Source: Fluviicola sp. (GTDB taxonomy: Bacteria > Bacteroidota > Bacteroidia > Flavobacteriales_D > Crocinitomicaceae). Taken from it: a stretch of DNA of 64,000 bases. The translations under genes and the position numbers were made by a program. Shown one piece after another: positions 43,637 to 54,685 of the stretch (the stretch's first letter is position 1; every line of letters begins with the position of its first letter). Location: positions 186,001 to 250,000 of the forward strand of contig NZ_JAQSWB010000004.1 in the NCBI RefSeq assembly GCF_029266855.1, read 5' to 3'. The notes below the pieces were generated by a model that did not search any database, was not told the DNA's origin, and saw only the letters and a program-made list of their open reading frames with translations.

Positions 43637-46264
43637 ATGAAGAAAATATACTATTTGGTTGCTCTTGTCTTAGTAGCTTGTCAACCTAAACATTCTGACA
43701 CTGACCATGCAGCAAGCCAAAGTAACGAATCAAAGGCAAGTGCAGTAGTTGCGGTTGATGAATCGAAGCAAGATAAGCCCACAGTATATCATGCATCCAG
43801 AACCGTATTGACGGATTTGATCAATACGAAATTAGAGGTTTCCTTCGATTGGACGAAATCATGGCTGATCGGTAAAGAAACGCTGCAGGCAAAACCGCAT
43901 TACTATGCATCCAATCAACTGATCCTTGACGCAAAGGGAATGGAGATCAAAGGTGTATCGATGGCCGGTAAAACTTGTCAATACGAATACAAAGACGATG
44001 TACTCACCATTCAGCTGGATAAAAAATATACCCGCGATGAAAGCTTTACAGTCGTAATTGATTACATCGCAAAACCGGACGAGCGCAAAACAGGTGGTTC
44101 GAATGCAATCACAAGTGATAAAGGTCTTTACTTTATTAACCCACGTGGAGAAGAAGCAGGTAAAATGCCTCAGATCTGGACACAAGGTGAAACAGAATCG
44201 AACTCCGTATGGTTTCCTACTATTGATTCACCGAACTCTAAAACAAAACAGGAGATTTATATCACCGTTCAGGATAAATATGCTACTCTTTCCAATGGAA
44301 AATTGGTGAGCTCTACAAAAAATGCTGACGGTACACGAACAGATTACTGGAAACAGGAATTACCTCACGCACCTTACTTATTCATGATGGGTGTAGGGGA
44401 ATTCAAAGTAGTAAAAGATACATACAAGCGCCCCGACGGAACGAACATGGAAGTAAACTATTATGTGGAGCCGGAATGGGAGAAAGATGCAAAAGCTATT
44501 TTCGGAGAAACACCGGCTATGATCGGTTTCTTCTCTCAGCTTCTTGGAGTTGAATACCCATGGGATAAATACTCACAAATCATTGTAAGAGACTACGTTT
44601 CCGGGGCAATGGAAAATACAGGAGCCGTTATTTTCGGAGAATATGCTTACAAAACGAAACGCGAATTACTGGATGAAAATGATAATTCCACGATTGCACA
44701 TGAATTATTCCACCATTGGTTCGGTGATTTGGTAACTTGTGAATCCTGGTCGAACTTAACCCTGAACGAATCTTTTGCGAACTATTCTCAATTCCTATGG
44801 GATGAGCACCGTCATGGCTTGGATGAAGCAGAATTCCAGGCTTTACAGGAAGCGGCAGGTTATTTTGCATCGGCAGATCAGGGTGGCTACCACAACCTCG
44901 TTTGGTTCGATTACAACTCGAGAGAAGATATGTTCGACGGGCATTCTTACAACAAAGGCGGCCGGATCTTGCACATGCTTCGCAAATACATAGGAGATGA
45001 TGCATTCTTCCTGGGTCTGAAGAACTACCTAAGACAAAACCAGTTTAAAGCTGCTGAATTCCACCAGTTGAGACTCGCTTTTGAAGAAGTAAGTGGCGAA
45101 GACCTGAATTGGTTCTTTAATCAATGGTATCAGGGCAAGGGACATCCCACACTGGATGTTTCCTATAGCACAGACTTAGCTGCGAATACCGTTTCCATTA
45201 CCGTAAATCAAAAACAAAAGAAAGAGTTCGGTTTGTTTAAATTACCGGTTGATATAACTGTTTACGATGACCGCGGAGCAACTACTTCCCGTCACTGGTT
45301 CAATGATGAATCTACAACCGTAAGCATCCCAACTCAGGGAACAGTAAAGAATGTAATCTTTGATTCCGAAGCAATGCTTTTATGTAAAATGGAAGAGAAA
45401 AAAGATGTTTCCTGGTATGCTTTCCAATGGAATAACTCGAAACATTATATCCACAGAAAAAATGCATTGCAAAAAATTCCTTCCAGTTCTCCCGAGGCAA
45501 ATAGAGTTGCACAGGAAGCATTGAAAGATCCTTTCTGGGATATCCGTTCTACGGCAATTGAGAAAATAGGAAAAATGGGAAGTGACAGTAAAACTGCTGC
45601 TATCAATCGTCTGAAACAAATGGCAAGTTCCGATTCGGTATCTGCTGTTCGTGCGGCTGCAATCACTTCACTGGCAGGAATGATCTCCGGTCCGGAACTG
45701 GAGCAAATCTGTACTGAAAGCATTCAAAAAGATCAATCCTATGCTGTAATCAGCGCTGCATTGCTTCAGCTTTCCAAAGTGAACAGCAAAGCTGCATTGG
45801 AAGCTGCCAAAAAACTGGAAGATGAGCCTTCAGGTAAAATGCAGGCAGGTATTTCAATGATCTATGCAAAATACGGAGATGCAGATCAAATAACTTATTA
45901 CGAGCGTATCTTCAAATCGAATGTATTACAAGGATTCGACAAAATAGGTGTGATGAACTCAATGACTTTCTTTGCTTCCCGCCAGGAACCGAAAATTCAA
46001 AGACGTACGCTGCCAATCTTCGAAAGTGAATACAAAACCGGCGGAATGTACACACAAATGTTTATGCCCCAGTACATCGGATACTTAAGAGATAATTTAA
46101 GTAATTCAATTGAGAAGTTTAAAGCCGAAGAAGAGAAAGCTAAAAAAGACGGAAACGCCAATGCTGCTGATATTGCCCGCGGTAAACGCACAGATGCAGA
46201 AGCTTTATTGGGTGATTACGAAAAAATGATTGCCGGTTTCCCGAAAGAAGAAAAAGAGCATTAA
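43637..46264 (+). CDS. M1-family aminopeptidase lipoprotein
   Basis: 875 residues from the ATG at 43637. The lipobox 'VLVAC' near residue 13 predicts lipid anchoring. M1 hallmarks are present: the exopeptidase motif GAMEN (323-327), the zinc site HELFHHW beginning at H355 with H359, and the third ligand Glu in 'LNESFANY'. The C-terminal third has HEAT-like helical repeats ('AALLQLSKVNSKAALEAAKKL'). It removes N-terminal amino acids from peptides in the periplasm or at the surface, in nutrient uptake or protein turnover. It has its own promoter and a terminator 24 bases downstream. Confidence 0.92.
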   Translation: MKKIYYLVALVLVACQPKHSDTDHAASQSNESKASAVVAVDESKQDKPTVYHASRTVLTDLINTKLEVSFDWTKSWLIGKETLQAKPHYYASNQLILDAKGMEIKGVSMAGKTCQYEYKDDVLTIQLDKKYTRDESFTVVIDYIAKPDERKTGGSNAITSDKGLYFINPRGEEAGKMPQIWTQGETESNSVWFPTIDSPNSKTKQEIYITVQDKYATLSNGKLVSSTKNADGTRTDYWKQELPHAPYLFMMGVGEFKVVKDTYKRPDGTNMEVNYYVEPEWEKDAKAIFGETPAMIGFFSQLLGVEYPWDKYSQIIVRDYVSGAMENTGAVIFGEYAYKTKRELLDENDNSTIAHELFHHWFGDLVTCESWSNLTLNESFANYSQFLWDEHRHGLDEAEFQALQEAAGYFASADQGGYHNLVWFDYNSREDMFDGHSYNKGGRILHMLRKYIGDDAFFLGLKNYLRQNQFKAAEFHQLRLAFEEVSGEDLNWFFNQWYQGKGHPTLDVSYSTDLAANTVSITVNQKQKKEFGLFKLPVDITVYDDRGATTSRHWFNDESTTVSIPTQGTVKNVIFDSEAMLLCKMEEKKDVSWYAFQWNNSKHYIHRKNALQKIPSSSPEANRVAQEALKDPFWDIRSTAIEKIGKMGSDSKTAAINRLKQMASSDSVSAVRAAAITSLAGMISGPELEQICTESIQKDQSYAVISAALLQLSKVNSKAALEAAKKLEDEPSGKMQAGISMIYAKYGDADQITYYERIFKSNVLQGFDKIGVMNSMTFFASRQEPKIQRRTLPIFESEYKTGGMYTQMFMPQYIGYLRDNLSNSIEKFKAEEEKAKKDGNANAADIARGKRTDAEALLGDYEKMIAGFPKEEKEH

Positions 46265-46287
46265 TCGTTCGACATAAAATTTTTACG

Positions 46288-46319
46288 AAAAGGTCTTTCA
46301 TTTTGGAAGGCCTTTTTTG
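46288..46319 (+). terminator. Terminator of the M1 aminopeptidase gene
   Basis: AAAAGGTCTT (46288-46297) pairs with AAGGCCTTTT (46307-46316), with one G-U pair, and runs into T residues. The next 110 bases hold an inverted TTCAACTCCGCTCA/TGAGCGTTGAA repeat and no gene. Confidence 0.78.
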
Positions 46320-46432
46320 TGGGACGGCATTTCAACTCCGCTCAATGACCTTTGATTGTGATTCAAAAATTAAAAGGGACTGAGCGTTGAAAACCTTGAC
46401 CGAAGCGTCAATGGTAGTCGAAGGCAACCGTT

Positions 46433-49400
46433 TTAAAAAAATGCTTTCACTTCCATTCCACCGGCATGGATGACTTTGTTCCCTTCGCTTTTTCTCCCGT
46501 TGTACTGAACGGAGATTTGCAGGTTTTTGGATAATGAACGCTGGTAACCTAAGTTCCAAACGTAGTTTACTCCCGGTTTCAGGGCTTCCAACAACTCAAA
46601 TCCCAAAGGTGTATTCGAATCTCCTCTGAATGCAATCCGAATGACATTGAACTGTCCCTGTAAACTTCCTTTTTGCGTTTGATTGTATTTTCCGGTTACA
46701 CCGATGTCGTATATATCAGCCTGCTCACCTCCCAGATTTTCTTCGTTTTTCTTCTTGATCACGCGTCCGTCCAAACTAAAACGAAGCGATGTGTTCGGCT
46801 GATAAATCAAGGAAGGTTTCAGCTGCCAATAATGCAAACGATAGTTCCGACCCGTGGTGTAATCTACCGAAGACGTTTTCAATCCTGTTTCAAATTGTGA
46901 CTGAACACTGAATTTTTTCAGGATGGTTATCCTTCCGTTGAACTCATGAGATTCCTTTGTCCTTCCGTCAAAACCTGTTGCCAGTAAGGTTTTTGTTTTT
47001 GAACTTTCATAACTGTAATCACCACCCCCAACATTGTTCGTCCGGTTGAAATACAAGGTGTTTTTAATAACGTTTGCAGTACTTATCAATGAATTGTCAT
47101 CAATACTTCCCACAAAAGGATTGTATGCTCTTGCTCCGCCAAACACATTGGTCTTTCGCTGCAACCTGAAACGTGTTTGAGTGGAAAAGCGGGCCAACAA
47201 CTTCCTTACCCCTGTGCTATTCGCCCACACACGCTCCGGGCGCAAAGTAAGCGACTGATTGTACTCATTGGAATAAGTCTTTATATAATCGTTTGACGGT
47301 GTAAATACACGGATATAACTTGCCTGATCAGCGTATGCCGCAATTTCAAATTCATTCAGATCCTTAATTTCATCACCATTATAATCATTCCAGGTATAAA
47401 CTCCCTGTCCGTCATTTACTTTGATATAAATAAATTCCTTTTTCTGCTCCAAACCTGCACCAACTTCGTAAAACGTTGTCAAATTCACTGCCCCTTTCCA
47501 GAATTTAATATCGTGATCAATTCTTCCGTTTGTGGTGTTTTCGGGTGCCTGGGTTATTAAGGTCGTATCCAGTATTTTCAATTCGCGGTAGTTTGCAACC
47601 AGGTATAGGCGCTGGTTTTTCCAATTATTTTTCGTCCACTCGGCACGAATTGTCCTAGCCTTTGCGGCATTCCGCAAGCGTGTACTGTCTGATCTTCCAT
47701 CAATACGTTCGCGGTAACTTAACAATAATTCACCCGAGGAAGTATCTCCTAAAGCAACATATCCCTGGTAATCAAAGAAACTATAAGACTGAAGATTCAA
47801 TAGAGTATCGCCTTGCATAAAGCGGTTCAATTCCTGATCATCTTTGAAACCAATCCTCACCTTCTTAATTTGCTTGGAGATATCAGCCCTGTGCCGCAGA
47901 AATTGATTGGTATTTTCATTCTTCGCGCTCAAAAAGCTTGCATCAATATTCACATTATAACCCTGTTGTTTCCAGGACGTGATCAGTTGAGTCCTTAATC
48001 CGGAAAAGTCTGAACCGATCTTATACTGCTGTGCATTGATCCCGATCTTTCCATAATTCCTGTTCTCAATACTCGTTCCCAATGTGGTCAAAACCTGGTT
48101 TCCGGTATAACTTCTACTCCGTGTATTCCAGTCGCGATCAAACTCCACAGCTCTGTATTGTTCAATCGGTTTGAAATAAGGATCTAGCATTTCGATCTCA
48201 ACTTGCTTCTTCCAGCTCCAGGCGGGAATAGAATCCTTTCCAAACGGATTGGTATGTTCGACTTTTGTGCGCATGGAATATCCCCGGTCATCAAAGCGGT
48301 CGAGCGAAGAAAAGGTATTCAGATCGTAGCCGCTCATCCCAAGTTCGGTTGTGACTTTGAGTTTTTCATTGAAGCGATAAGTAGCCCCGGCGGTAAACAA
48401 CTGTTGTTTTTTTGGAGTGATCAATAATGAAACCGGCGCGTAATCTCCTACGGAAATACCTCCAACCGGCTGCACCCATTTGTACACACGCCCGATCGCG
48501 TTGAACTTTTCAAAGACATAATTCCCTTTTCCCGGACCTACATATGAAAATTGTGCTTTGTAATAAGCCAGGCTTTGATTGACAGAAGCTACTAAAACAC
48601 TATCATACCCAAGTGAATCGACCATTTGATACATCACCAGGTTTTCAGAGTAACCCACAGAATCAATTACCGAATAACGTGCCAACTCCAAGCTGTCCCC
48701 AATCTCGGATAAAAGTAATTTCTGATCGTTTGTGAGGTTTTGCTGTAAGGGTTGGTTCTTTGCATCCTGTTCCGAATAGGCATTTATCCACCAATCCAGT
48801 TTTTTACTTTGCGCTGCGGTTGAAAACTGAAAAAGTGATCGTGCATAATTCTGGTCCGAATACTGGAACTCTACAACGATACGGATATCTTTGGTGATCA
48901 GGTTCCTGGCCGTAAATGTCAGCTCCGAAGTGTTGTAATCAATCACATAATCGTATTCCTGACCACGGCTTAATTGTCTGCCATCGATATACACTCGCTC
49001 CGTTCCGGAAAGAACAATGATATACGGTTCATTTTCATTTCCTCTCAGGCGATAAGGCCCCTGGTTTCCTTCCACTCCCTGGATAATTTGCCGGTTGAAT
49101 TTTCCTTTCGATAAAGCCCCGCTGAGCTGGGTTTTTATTGTTCCCGTTTTATCCTTCTTCCAGAAATACTCTCCGGTAAGACCTTGTCCTCTTTTCTTGT
49201 AAGTTAAAAAGTAGCCGTCCGGTTTACTGATCCAAAAATCACCGGCTGTAAGTTTGAACTGGTCGTTGAAAAGCTGGATAAAAACCTGGTCAAATTCCTG
49301 CAGTTTGTTGGTGTTTCCTTCCGGCTGGATGGGTAGATTATCATCGGTTACCGAAGCCAGCACCTGAAGGTTGGGGGCAATATACCCGGACAATTCCAGG

Positions 49401-49882
49401 TTCAGTGATGAGTTTACGGACAAATCCTGCCTGTTTCCAAAAGTGATTCCTCTTGAGATGCTTCCTGATTTTCGAAGTCCGTTTGCTCCCATAAGATCCA
49501 AAGGTTCTACGCCTGGTGTAATCAGGTATTTCTCCCGATCGCCTTTATTCTGTGTATAAATAATATTGGTATCCCTTAGCTGATAGCTTTTGGCGAATGA
49601 AAAGGGTAAAACACGGTAAGAAACAGTTACCTCATCGGAGCAGGATTGAAACAAGCGGAAGGTTCCTTTTGCGTAATCAATGAGGTAATTATAGGGTAAA
49701 ATGATTTCGCCGCCACATCGCACTATGATTGAGTTCGGTGCAATACTTAAGGAATCCAGCTGTATGGTATTTCCGCTTGCTGGAATGGTTTTTTGACGGT
49801 ACGCGCTTTCCTGTGTCCAGCTATGAACCCAACAAAATATACTGCTTAGCAATAGAAGTCCAACCCGTACAGCGTGCATCAT
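46433..49882 (-). CDS. Large outer-membrane/cell-surface beta-barrel protein
   Basis: 1149 residues. Signal peptide at about residues 5-24 ('VGLLLLSSIFCWVHSWTQ'). The N-terminal region has 'SISRGITFGNRQDLSVNSSLNLELSGYIAPNLQVLASVTDDN', which resembles the first conserved part of SprA-like proteins, then long runs of amphipathic strands to the end ('RSLSKNLQISVQYNGRKS', final 'EVKAFF'). It has neither a TonB plug nor a T9SS sorting tail. I recall comparable 1100-residue proteins in Flavobacteriia without a known role. It may be a SprA-related barrel or an export or anchoring factor. It is monocistronic and convergent with the aminopeptidase gene. Confidence 0.7.
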   Translation of the reverse strand: MMHAVRVGLLLLSSIFCWVHSWTQESAYRQKTIPASGNTIQLDSLSIAPNSIIVRCGGEIILPYNYLIDYAKGTFRLFQSCSDEVTVSYRVLPFSFAKSYQLRDTNIIYTQNKGDREKYLITPGVEPLDLMGANGLRKSGSISRGITFGNRQDLSVNSSLNLELSGYIAPNLQVLASVTDDNLPIQPEGNTNKLQEFDQVFIQLFNDQFKLTAGDFWISKPDGYFLTYKKRGQGLTGEYFWKKDKTGTIKTQLSGALSKGKFNRQIIQGVEGNQGPYRLRGNENEPYIIVLSGTERVYIDGRQLSRGQEYDYVIDYNTSELTFTARNLITKDIRIVVEFQYSDQNYARSLFQFSTAAQSKKLDWWINAYSEQDAKNQPLQQNLTNDQKLLLSEIGDSLELARYSVIDSVGYSENLVMYQMVDSLGYDSVLVASVNQSLAYYKAQFSYVGPGKGNYVFEKFNAIGRVYKWVQPVGGISVGDYAPVSLLITPKKQQLFTAGATYRFNEKLKVTTELGMSGYDLNTFSSLDRFDDRGYSMRTKVEHTNPFGKDSIPAWSWKKQVEIEMLDPYFKPIEQYRAVEFDRDWNTRSRSYTGNQVLTTLGTSIENRNYGKIGINAQQYKIGSDFSGLRTQLITSWKQQGYNVNIDASFLSAKNENTNQFLRHRADISKQIKKVRIGFKDDQELNRFMQGDTLLNLQSYSFFDYQGYVALGDTSSGELLLSYRERIDGRSDSTRLRNAAKARTIRAEWTKNNWKNQRLYLVANYRELKILDTTLITQAPENTTNGRIDHDIKFWKGAVNLTTFYEVGAGLEQKKEFIYIKVNDGQGVYTWNDYNGDEIKDLNEFEIAAYADQASYIRVFTPSNDYIKTYSNEYNQSLTLRPERVWANSTGVRKLLARFSTQTRFRLQRKTNVFGGARAYNPFVGSIDDNSLISTANVIKNTLYFNRTNNVGGGDYSYESSKTKTLLATGFDGRTKESHEFNGRITILKKFSVQSQFETGLKTSSVDYTTGRNYRLHYWQLKPSLIYQPNTSLRFSLDGRVIKKKNEENLGGEQADIYDIGVTGKYNQTQKGSLQGQFNVIRIAFRGDSNTPLGFELLEALKPGVNYVWNLGYQRSLSKNLQISVQYNGRKSEGNKVIHAGGMEVKAFF

Positions 49883-49920
49883 GCTAAAGTACTAACGTTT
49901 TAAGTGTTGTGCTAGTATAT

Positions 49921-49978
49921 AAAAACAAAAAAATCCCGCTGCAGTGACGCGATGCTTCGCGTCTCCAACAGCGGGATT
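49921..49978 (-). terminator. Terminator of the nrdB-nrdA operon
   Basis: AATCCCGCTG (49932-49941) and CAGCGGGATT (49969-49978) enclose an inner stem GACGCGA/TCGCGTC (49946-49952, 49957-49963). On the minus strand the hairpin is followed by TTTTTGTTTTT. The inner stem repeats the GACGCGA core of the palindrome at 50061. Confidence 0.88.
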
Positions 49979-50060
49979 ACATGTGTGATCTCATAAAAAC
50001 GGCACAATTATTAACATCACAACATCTTTAAAATCGATATGCCGATATGTAATTATTAAA

Positions 50061-50098
50061 AACACGTAGGGACGCGATTAATCGCGTCCCTACGTGTT
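50061..50098. repeat. 38-bp perfect palindrome near the end of nrdA
   Basis: AACACGTAGGGACGCGATT (50061-50079) is followed by its exact reverse complement. It is the sister of the palindrome at 14207-14246 and differs at one position in each arm, C to A and G to T, so the pairing is kept. It could form a first terminator 19 bases past nrdA. Confidence 0.85.
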
Positions 50099-50116
50099 AC
50101 CATATAAATCCAAGTT

Positions 50117-52486
50117 CTATCCTGAACACATTTCACAGTTGTCCGGATTATCCAAAGAACATGCGATTGCTGCTTGTTGTTCTTCCAACTCAGCTGCCGA
50201 TATTGCTGCCGGCTCTTCCGTTACTGCTTTATCTACAGTGAACTTAATTGCATCTGTTGCAGCTTTTGTTCTCAGGTAATACATTCCTGTTTTTAATCCT
50301 TTCTTCCAACCGTAGAAGTGCATGGATGTTAACTTACCGAAGTTTGCATTCTCCATGAAAATATTCAACGATTGAGATTGGCAAATATAAGCTCCGCGGT
50401 CAGCAGCTTGCTCGATAATTGCTTTTTGAGAAATCTCCCAAGCTGTTTTATACAGATCCTTGATGTATTGAGGAATCTCGTTGATGTTTTGAACTGATCC
50501 GTTTGCTGCCATCAATTTCTGACGCATATCTTTCGTCCATAAACCTTCTTTCACCAAATCCTTCAACAAGTGCTTATTTACGATGATAAACTCACCTGAC
50601 AATACGCGACGTGTGTAAATATTGGATGTATAAGGCTCAAAACATTCGTTGTTTCCAAGAATCTGAGCTGTTGAAGCTGTTGGCATCGGGGCAACTAACA
50701 AAGAGTTACGTACTCCGTGCTTCATCACTTCTTCTTTCAATAAATCCCATTCCCAACGGTTTGTCGGAGTAACACCCCACATATCGTATTGGAAAACACC
50801 TTTTGAAACCGGGGAACCGGCATATGTTTCGTATGGACCTTCAGTAATTGCCAGGTCTTTGGATGCAGTCATTGCAGCGTAATAGATCGTTTCAAAGATC
50901 TCACGGTTCAATGCTTTTGCTTCTTCAGATTCGAACGGATAACGCATCAGGATAAACGCATCGGCCAATCCTTGAACTCCTAATCCAATCGGACGGTGAC
51001 GCATATTTGACTTGCGAGCCTCTTCTACCGGATAGAAGTTCCCGTCAATAATGCGGTTCAGGTTTACTGTTGCCTGGTACGTTACCTCAAACAATTTATC
51101 GTGATCGAATTTTCCGTCTTCCGTAACATATTTTGGTAATGCCAAAGAAGCCAGGTTACATACCGCGATTTCATCCGGTGCAGTGTATTCGATAATCTCC
51201 GTACATAAGTTAGAAGATTTGATAACTCCCAAATTCTGTTGGTTTGATTTCGCGTTAGCTGCATCTTTGTACAACATGTATGGTGTACCTGTCTCAATTT
51301 GAGATTCCAATACCTTGAACCACAAGTCCTGTGCTTTGATCGTTTTGCGACCTTTTCCTTCTGCTTCGTATCGTGTGTACAATGCCTCGAATTCAGCTCC
51401 GAACGTATCGGAAAGTCCCGGACACTCGTGAGGACACATCAATGTCCAGTCTCCGTTTTCTTCCACGCGTTTCATGAATAAATCCGGAATCCACAAAGCG
51501 TAGAATAAATCGCGGGCACGCATTTCCTCTTTTCCTGTGTTCTTTTTCAAGTCAAGGAAATCAAATACATCTGCATGCCAAGGCTCGATATACATTGCGA
51601 AAGATCCCTTGCGTTTTCCTCCACCCTGATCTACATAACGAGCTGTATCATTGAATACGCGTAACATCGGAACGATTCCGTTTGATGTACCGTTTGTTCC
51701 TTTGATATATGATCCTGTTGCACGAATATCATGAAGAGCTAATCCGATACCACCAGCCGATTGAGAAATCTGAGCGCAAGATTTCAATGTCTCGTAAATA
51801 CCTTCGATGCTATCCTCTTTCATTGTTAACAAGAAACAAGAAGACATTTGAGGTTTTGGTGTACCTGAATTAAATAATGTTGGTGTTGCATGTGTAAACC
51901 ACCCTTCAGACATCAAGTTGTACGTCTTGATTGCCTGTTGTAAATCATTTTTGTGAATCCCGACAGCAACACGCATCAACATTTGTTGTGGTCTTTCTGC
52001 GATCTCACCATGTGTTCTTAACAAGTAGCTTCTTGTCAATGTTTTGAATCCGAAGTAATCGTAGCGGAAGTCACGATCGTAAATAATACTTGAATCCAAT
52101 AATTCGCTATTGTTTTGAATCACTTCAAATACATCATCAGCAATCAATGATGCACGCTGACCTGTTTTCGGGTCTACGTATTTATATAGGTCTTCCATTA
52201 CTTCAGAGAACGATTTTTTCGTTTCCTTGTGTAAGTTAGACACAGCAATTCGCGATGCTAACAAAGCATAATCCGGGTGATCAATTGTTTTAGCTGCTGC
52301 AACCTCAGCGGCTAAATTATCTAATACCGTTGTTGTTACTCCATCGTAAATTCCTTCGATGACCTTCATGGCAACAGCCTCTGGGGAAACTAGCGGGTCC
52401 AGCCCGTAACACATCTTGATGATGCGTGCAGTGATTTTGTCAAATTTCACCGCCTCTTTTCTTCCGTCTCTTTTAATTACGTACAT
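50117..52486 (-). CDS. nrdA: Ribonucleoside-diphosphate reductase, class Ia large subunit
   Basis: 789 residues. An N-terminal ATP-cone ('[21 protein letters not shown]', about 1-90) predicts allosteric control by dATP. The catalytic core follows with three typical cysteine segments, 'SSCFLLTM', '[10 protein letters not shown]' (thiyl-radical Cys) and '[11 protein letters not shown]', plus the tyrosine pair region near '[14 protein letters not shown]'. The C-terminus ends in 'CEMCSG', the redox-shuttle CxxC. With NrdB it reduces NDPs to dNDPs. It starts 41 bases after nrdB. Confidence 0.97.
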   Translation of the reverse strand: MYVIKRDGRKEAVKFDKITARIIKMCYGLDPLVSPEAVAMKVIEGIYDGVTTTVLDNLAAEVAAAKTIDHPDYALLASRIAVSNLHKETKKSFSEVMEDLYKYVDPKTGQRASLIADDVFEVIQNNSELLDSSIIYDRDFRYDYFGFKTLTRSYLLRTHGEIAERPQQMLMRVAVGIHKNDLQQAIKTYNLMSEGWFTHATPTLFNSGTPKPQMSSCFLLTMKEDSIEGIYETLKSCAQISQSAGGIGLALHDIRATGSYIKGTNGTSNGIVPMLRVFNDTARYVDQGGGKRKGSFAMYIEPWHADVFDFLDLKKNTGKEEMRARDLFYALWIPDLFMKRVEENGDWTLMCPHECPGLSDTFGAEFEALYTRYEAEGKGRKTIKAQDLWFKVLESQIETGTPYMLYKDAANAKSNQQNLGVIKSSNLCTEIIEYTAPDEIAVCNLASLALPKYVTEDGKFDHDKLFEVTYQATVNLNRIIDGNFYPVEEARKSNMRHRPIGLGVQGLADAFILMRYPFESEEAKALNREIFETIYYAAMTASKDLAITEGPYETYAGSPVSKGVFQYDMWGVTPTNRWEWDLLKEEVMKHGVRNSLLVAPMPTASTAQILGNNECFEPYTSNIYTRRVLSGEFIIVNKHLLKDLVKEGLWTKDMRQKLMAANGSVQNINEIPQYIKDLYKTAWEISQKAIIEQAADRGAYICQSQSLNIFMENANFGKLTSMHFYGWKKGLKTGMYYLRTKAATDAIKFTVDKAVTEEPAAISAAELEEQQAAIACSLDNPDNCEMCSG

Positions 52487-52527
52487 ATAGCGCTCTATTT
52501 GGGTTGTTGTTATTGTAATATAATGAA

Positions 52528-53502
52528 TTAAAATTCTTCGTCCAAACTAAATGTTTGGTCTTCCTTGTTCGACATAACGCCTGACTTTTGATACTCAGCC
52601 ACCCGTTTTTCGAAGAAGTTTGTTTTTCCCTGAATCGAGATCATATCCATGAAATCGAAAGGGTTTGTTGTATTGAACACTTTTGGATTCCCAAGCTCTG
52701 TCAACAAGCGGTCTGCAACGAATTCAATGTACTGAGCCATCAATTCTGCATTCATTCCTATCAACTTCACGGGTAATGCATCTGTTACAAATTCTTTCTC
52801 AATTTCAACAGCATCCAGGATAATTTCCTGTACCTGATCTTTCGAAAGTTGGTGTATCAAATGTTTCGTGTACAATAAGCATGCGAAATCGCAATGCAAA
52901 CCTTCGTCGCGGGAGATCAATTCATTTGAGAACGATAATCCTGGCATCAAGCCGCGTTTTTTCAACCAGAAAATCGAACAAAATGAACCGGAGAAGAAGA
53001 TTCCTTCCACAGCAGCGAATGCAACTAAGCGCTCTGCAAAAGAACCGTTATCGATCCAACGCAATGCCCAATCTGCTTTCTTGCGAACGCAATCGATCGT
53101 GTCCAGGGCATTGAATAAATGATTCTTCTCTTTTTGATCCTTGATGTAAGTATCAATCAACAACGAGTAAGTCTCTGAATGGATGTTTTCCATTGCAACC
53201 TGGAAACCGTAAAAGAACTTTGCCTCGGTATACTGCACTTCAGCCAAAAAGTGCTCTGCCAGGTTTTCGTTTACAATTCCGTCAGATGCCGCAAAAAACG
53301 CTAACACGTGTTTTACAAAGTGGCGCTCATCGTCATTCAATTTTGTTTCCCAATCAATTAAATCCGGCGATAAATCTATCTCCTCTGCAGTCCAAAAACT
53401 TGCTTCTGCTTTCTTATAAAAAGACCAAATATCTTCATGTTGGATTGGAAACAACACGAATCTGTTTTTGTTTTCCGATAAGATTGGTTCTGCTTTTGCC
53501 AT
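52528..53502 (-). CDS. nrdB: Ribonucleoside-diphosphate reductase, class Ia small subunit
   Basis: 324 residues from the ATG at 53500-53502; an in-frame start 54 bases upstream gives an extra leader not expected in the family. The ferritin-like di-iron core has the conserved '[24 protein letters not shown]', '[14 protein letters not shown]' and '[14 protein letters not shown]' segments, with metal ligands D/E and ExxH, and the radical-bearing Tyr in the second ('HSETYSLL'). The C-terminus 'FSLDEEF' fits binding to NrdA. It is the first gene of nrdB-nrdA on the minus strand. Confidence 0.95.
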   Translation of the reverse strand: MAKAEPILSENKNRFVLFPIQHEDIWSFYKKAEASFWTAEEIDLSPDLIDWETKLNDDERHFVKHVLAFFAASDGIVNENLAEHFLAEVQYTEAKFFYGFQVAMENIHSETYSLLIDTYIKDQKEKNHLFNALDTIDCVRKKADWALRWIDNGSFAERLVAFAAVEGIFFSGSFCSIFWLKKRGLMPGLSFSNELISRDEGLHCDFACLLYTKHLIHQLSKDQVQEIILDAVEIEKEFVTDALPVKLIGMNAELMAQYIEFVADRLLTELGNPKVFNTTNPFDFMDMISIQGKTNFFEKRVAEYQKSGVMSNKEDQTFSLDEEF

Positions 53503-53965
53503 TTTTAATTCCGTTTTTTTAAAGTCAATAATTTCTATGCCAAGGTTATTTTTCAACCATGGATCAGTTTGTGTTGGTATTCAAATTTCAGTTAGCTTCC
53601 CCTTCGATTTTGTTGTGTGTGTTCAACAAGTTTTAAGCTCAAAGGGGCATACAAAAATTGTCATAATTCTTTCCTTTCGCAATTAAAGAAATCCACAATT
53701 GTTTGAGGTTTTCAACAGCGCTACTTTGAAAGCCTTTAACATGAACACTTAGCGAGTTTATCAACATGGTCACTAAAGATATTCACAGTACAGAATCTGC
53801 AATTCATCGAAGAATAAGACAGATTCGTCCAACTTCAAGTGTATGAAGACTTTCAGTCGTCTTTCCTATAAAATTAGGTGAAAAACGAATATGTTTTTTT
53901 GTTATTTTTAGTAGGCTATTAACACCCGGTTGTTGATAGGTAAGCAAAGCCAAATAAACACTGCT
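53503..53965. other. Intergenic region between nrdB and the ComF-like gene
   Basis: The region is AT-rich and contains the nrdB upstream DNA. TTGTTG (53610-53615) and CAACAA (53624-53629) form a six-base inverted repeat with an eight-base spacer. CAAGGTTA at 53541-53548 is one base away from a minus-strand TAnnTTTG box but lacks a good TTG partner. I see no ATP-cone-regulator (NrdR) box pair that I would trust, and no gene. Confidence 0.45.
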
Positions 53966-54685
53966 ATGGTACTGAATTTCTCATCGAATTTTAACAAATG
54001 GATGCGCGATTTGCTCCATGTTCTTTACCCTCAAAACTGTTTGATCTGCAAAAATGAATTCAATCAATCCAAATTGGCAATCTGTCCGATTTGTTCAAGT
54101 GAATTGGCATATACCCATTTTGAAGATTACAACGAAGTAACTAACCTGGATAAGTTATTTTGGGGGAGGGTAAAATTGGAAGGAACTTATGCTCTTTTAC
54201 GGTTTAAGCAGCAAAGTTCAACCCAACACATCCTGCATGAACTCAAATACAAAAACAATCCTGAAATTGGTAAACATTTCGGAAAAGAGATCGGCTTAAA
54301 AATGAAAATAATCGACAAGTTTTCCGACATGGACGCATTGATTCCGGTACCTCTTCACCCAAAAAAAGAGTTTATCCGCGGCTACAACCAGGCAGAAATT
54401 ATCTGTAAAGGAATTGCCGAAAGCAGCGGTGTTGCACTTAGGAAAGATCTGCTGAAACGGATTTCTTTTACTGAGAGTCAGACCAGGAAAGGAAAATCTT
54501 CACGGTGGGACAATATGCAAAACAGGTTTAAATTACAGGGAATCAAAAACAGGAATCTGAAGCATCTGGTAGTTGTAGATGATGTTGTAACAACAGGTTC
54601 TACGCTTGAGACATGTATTCGTATCCTTCGGGAAGAATTTCCACAGGCAAAGATCAGTGTTGCAGTACTTGCAGTTGCGGAATAA
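53966..54685 (+). CDS. ComF-family phosphoribosyltransferase-like protein
   Basis: 239 residues from the ATG at 53966; a TTG start 36 bases upstream is less likely. The N-terminal zinc-ribbon has the CLIC and CPIC pairs ('NCLICKNEF', 'AICPICSSEL'). The C-terminal phosphoribosyltransferase fold carries the PRPP loop 'VVVDDVVTTGSTLETC' and the ComF run 'RGYNQAEIICKGIAE'. ComF/GntX proteins take part in DNA uptake for transformation in some bacteria. It appears monocistronic or loosely linked to the DUF1295 gene 76 bases later. Confidence 0.88.
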   Translation: MVLNFSSNFNKWMRDLLHVLYPQNCLICKNEFNQSKLAICPICSSELAYTHFEDYNEVTNLDKLFWGRVKLEGTYALLRFKQQSSTQHILHELKYKNNPEIGKHFGKEIGLKMKIIDKFSDMDALIPVPLHPKKEFIRGYNQAEIICKGIAESSGVALRKDLLKRISFTESQTRKGKSSRWDNMQNRFKLQGIKNRNLKHLVVVDDVVTTGSTLETCIRILREEFPQAKISVAVLAVAE

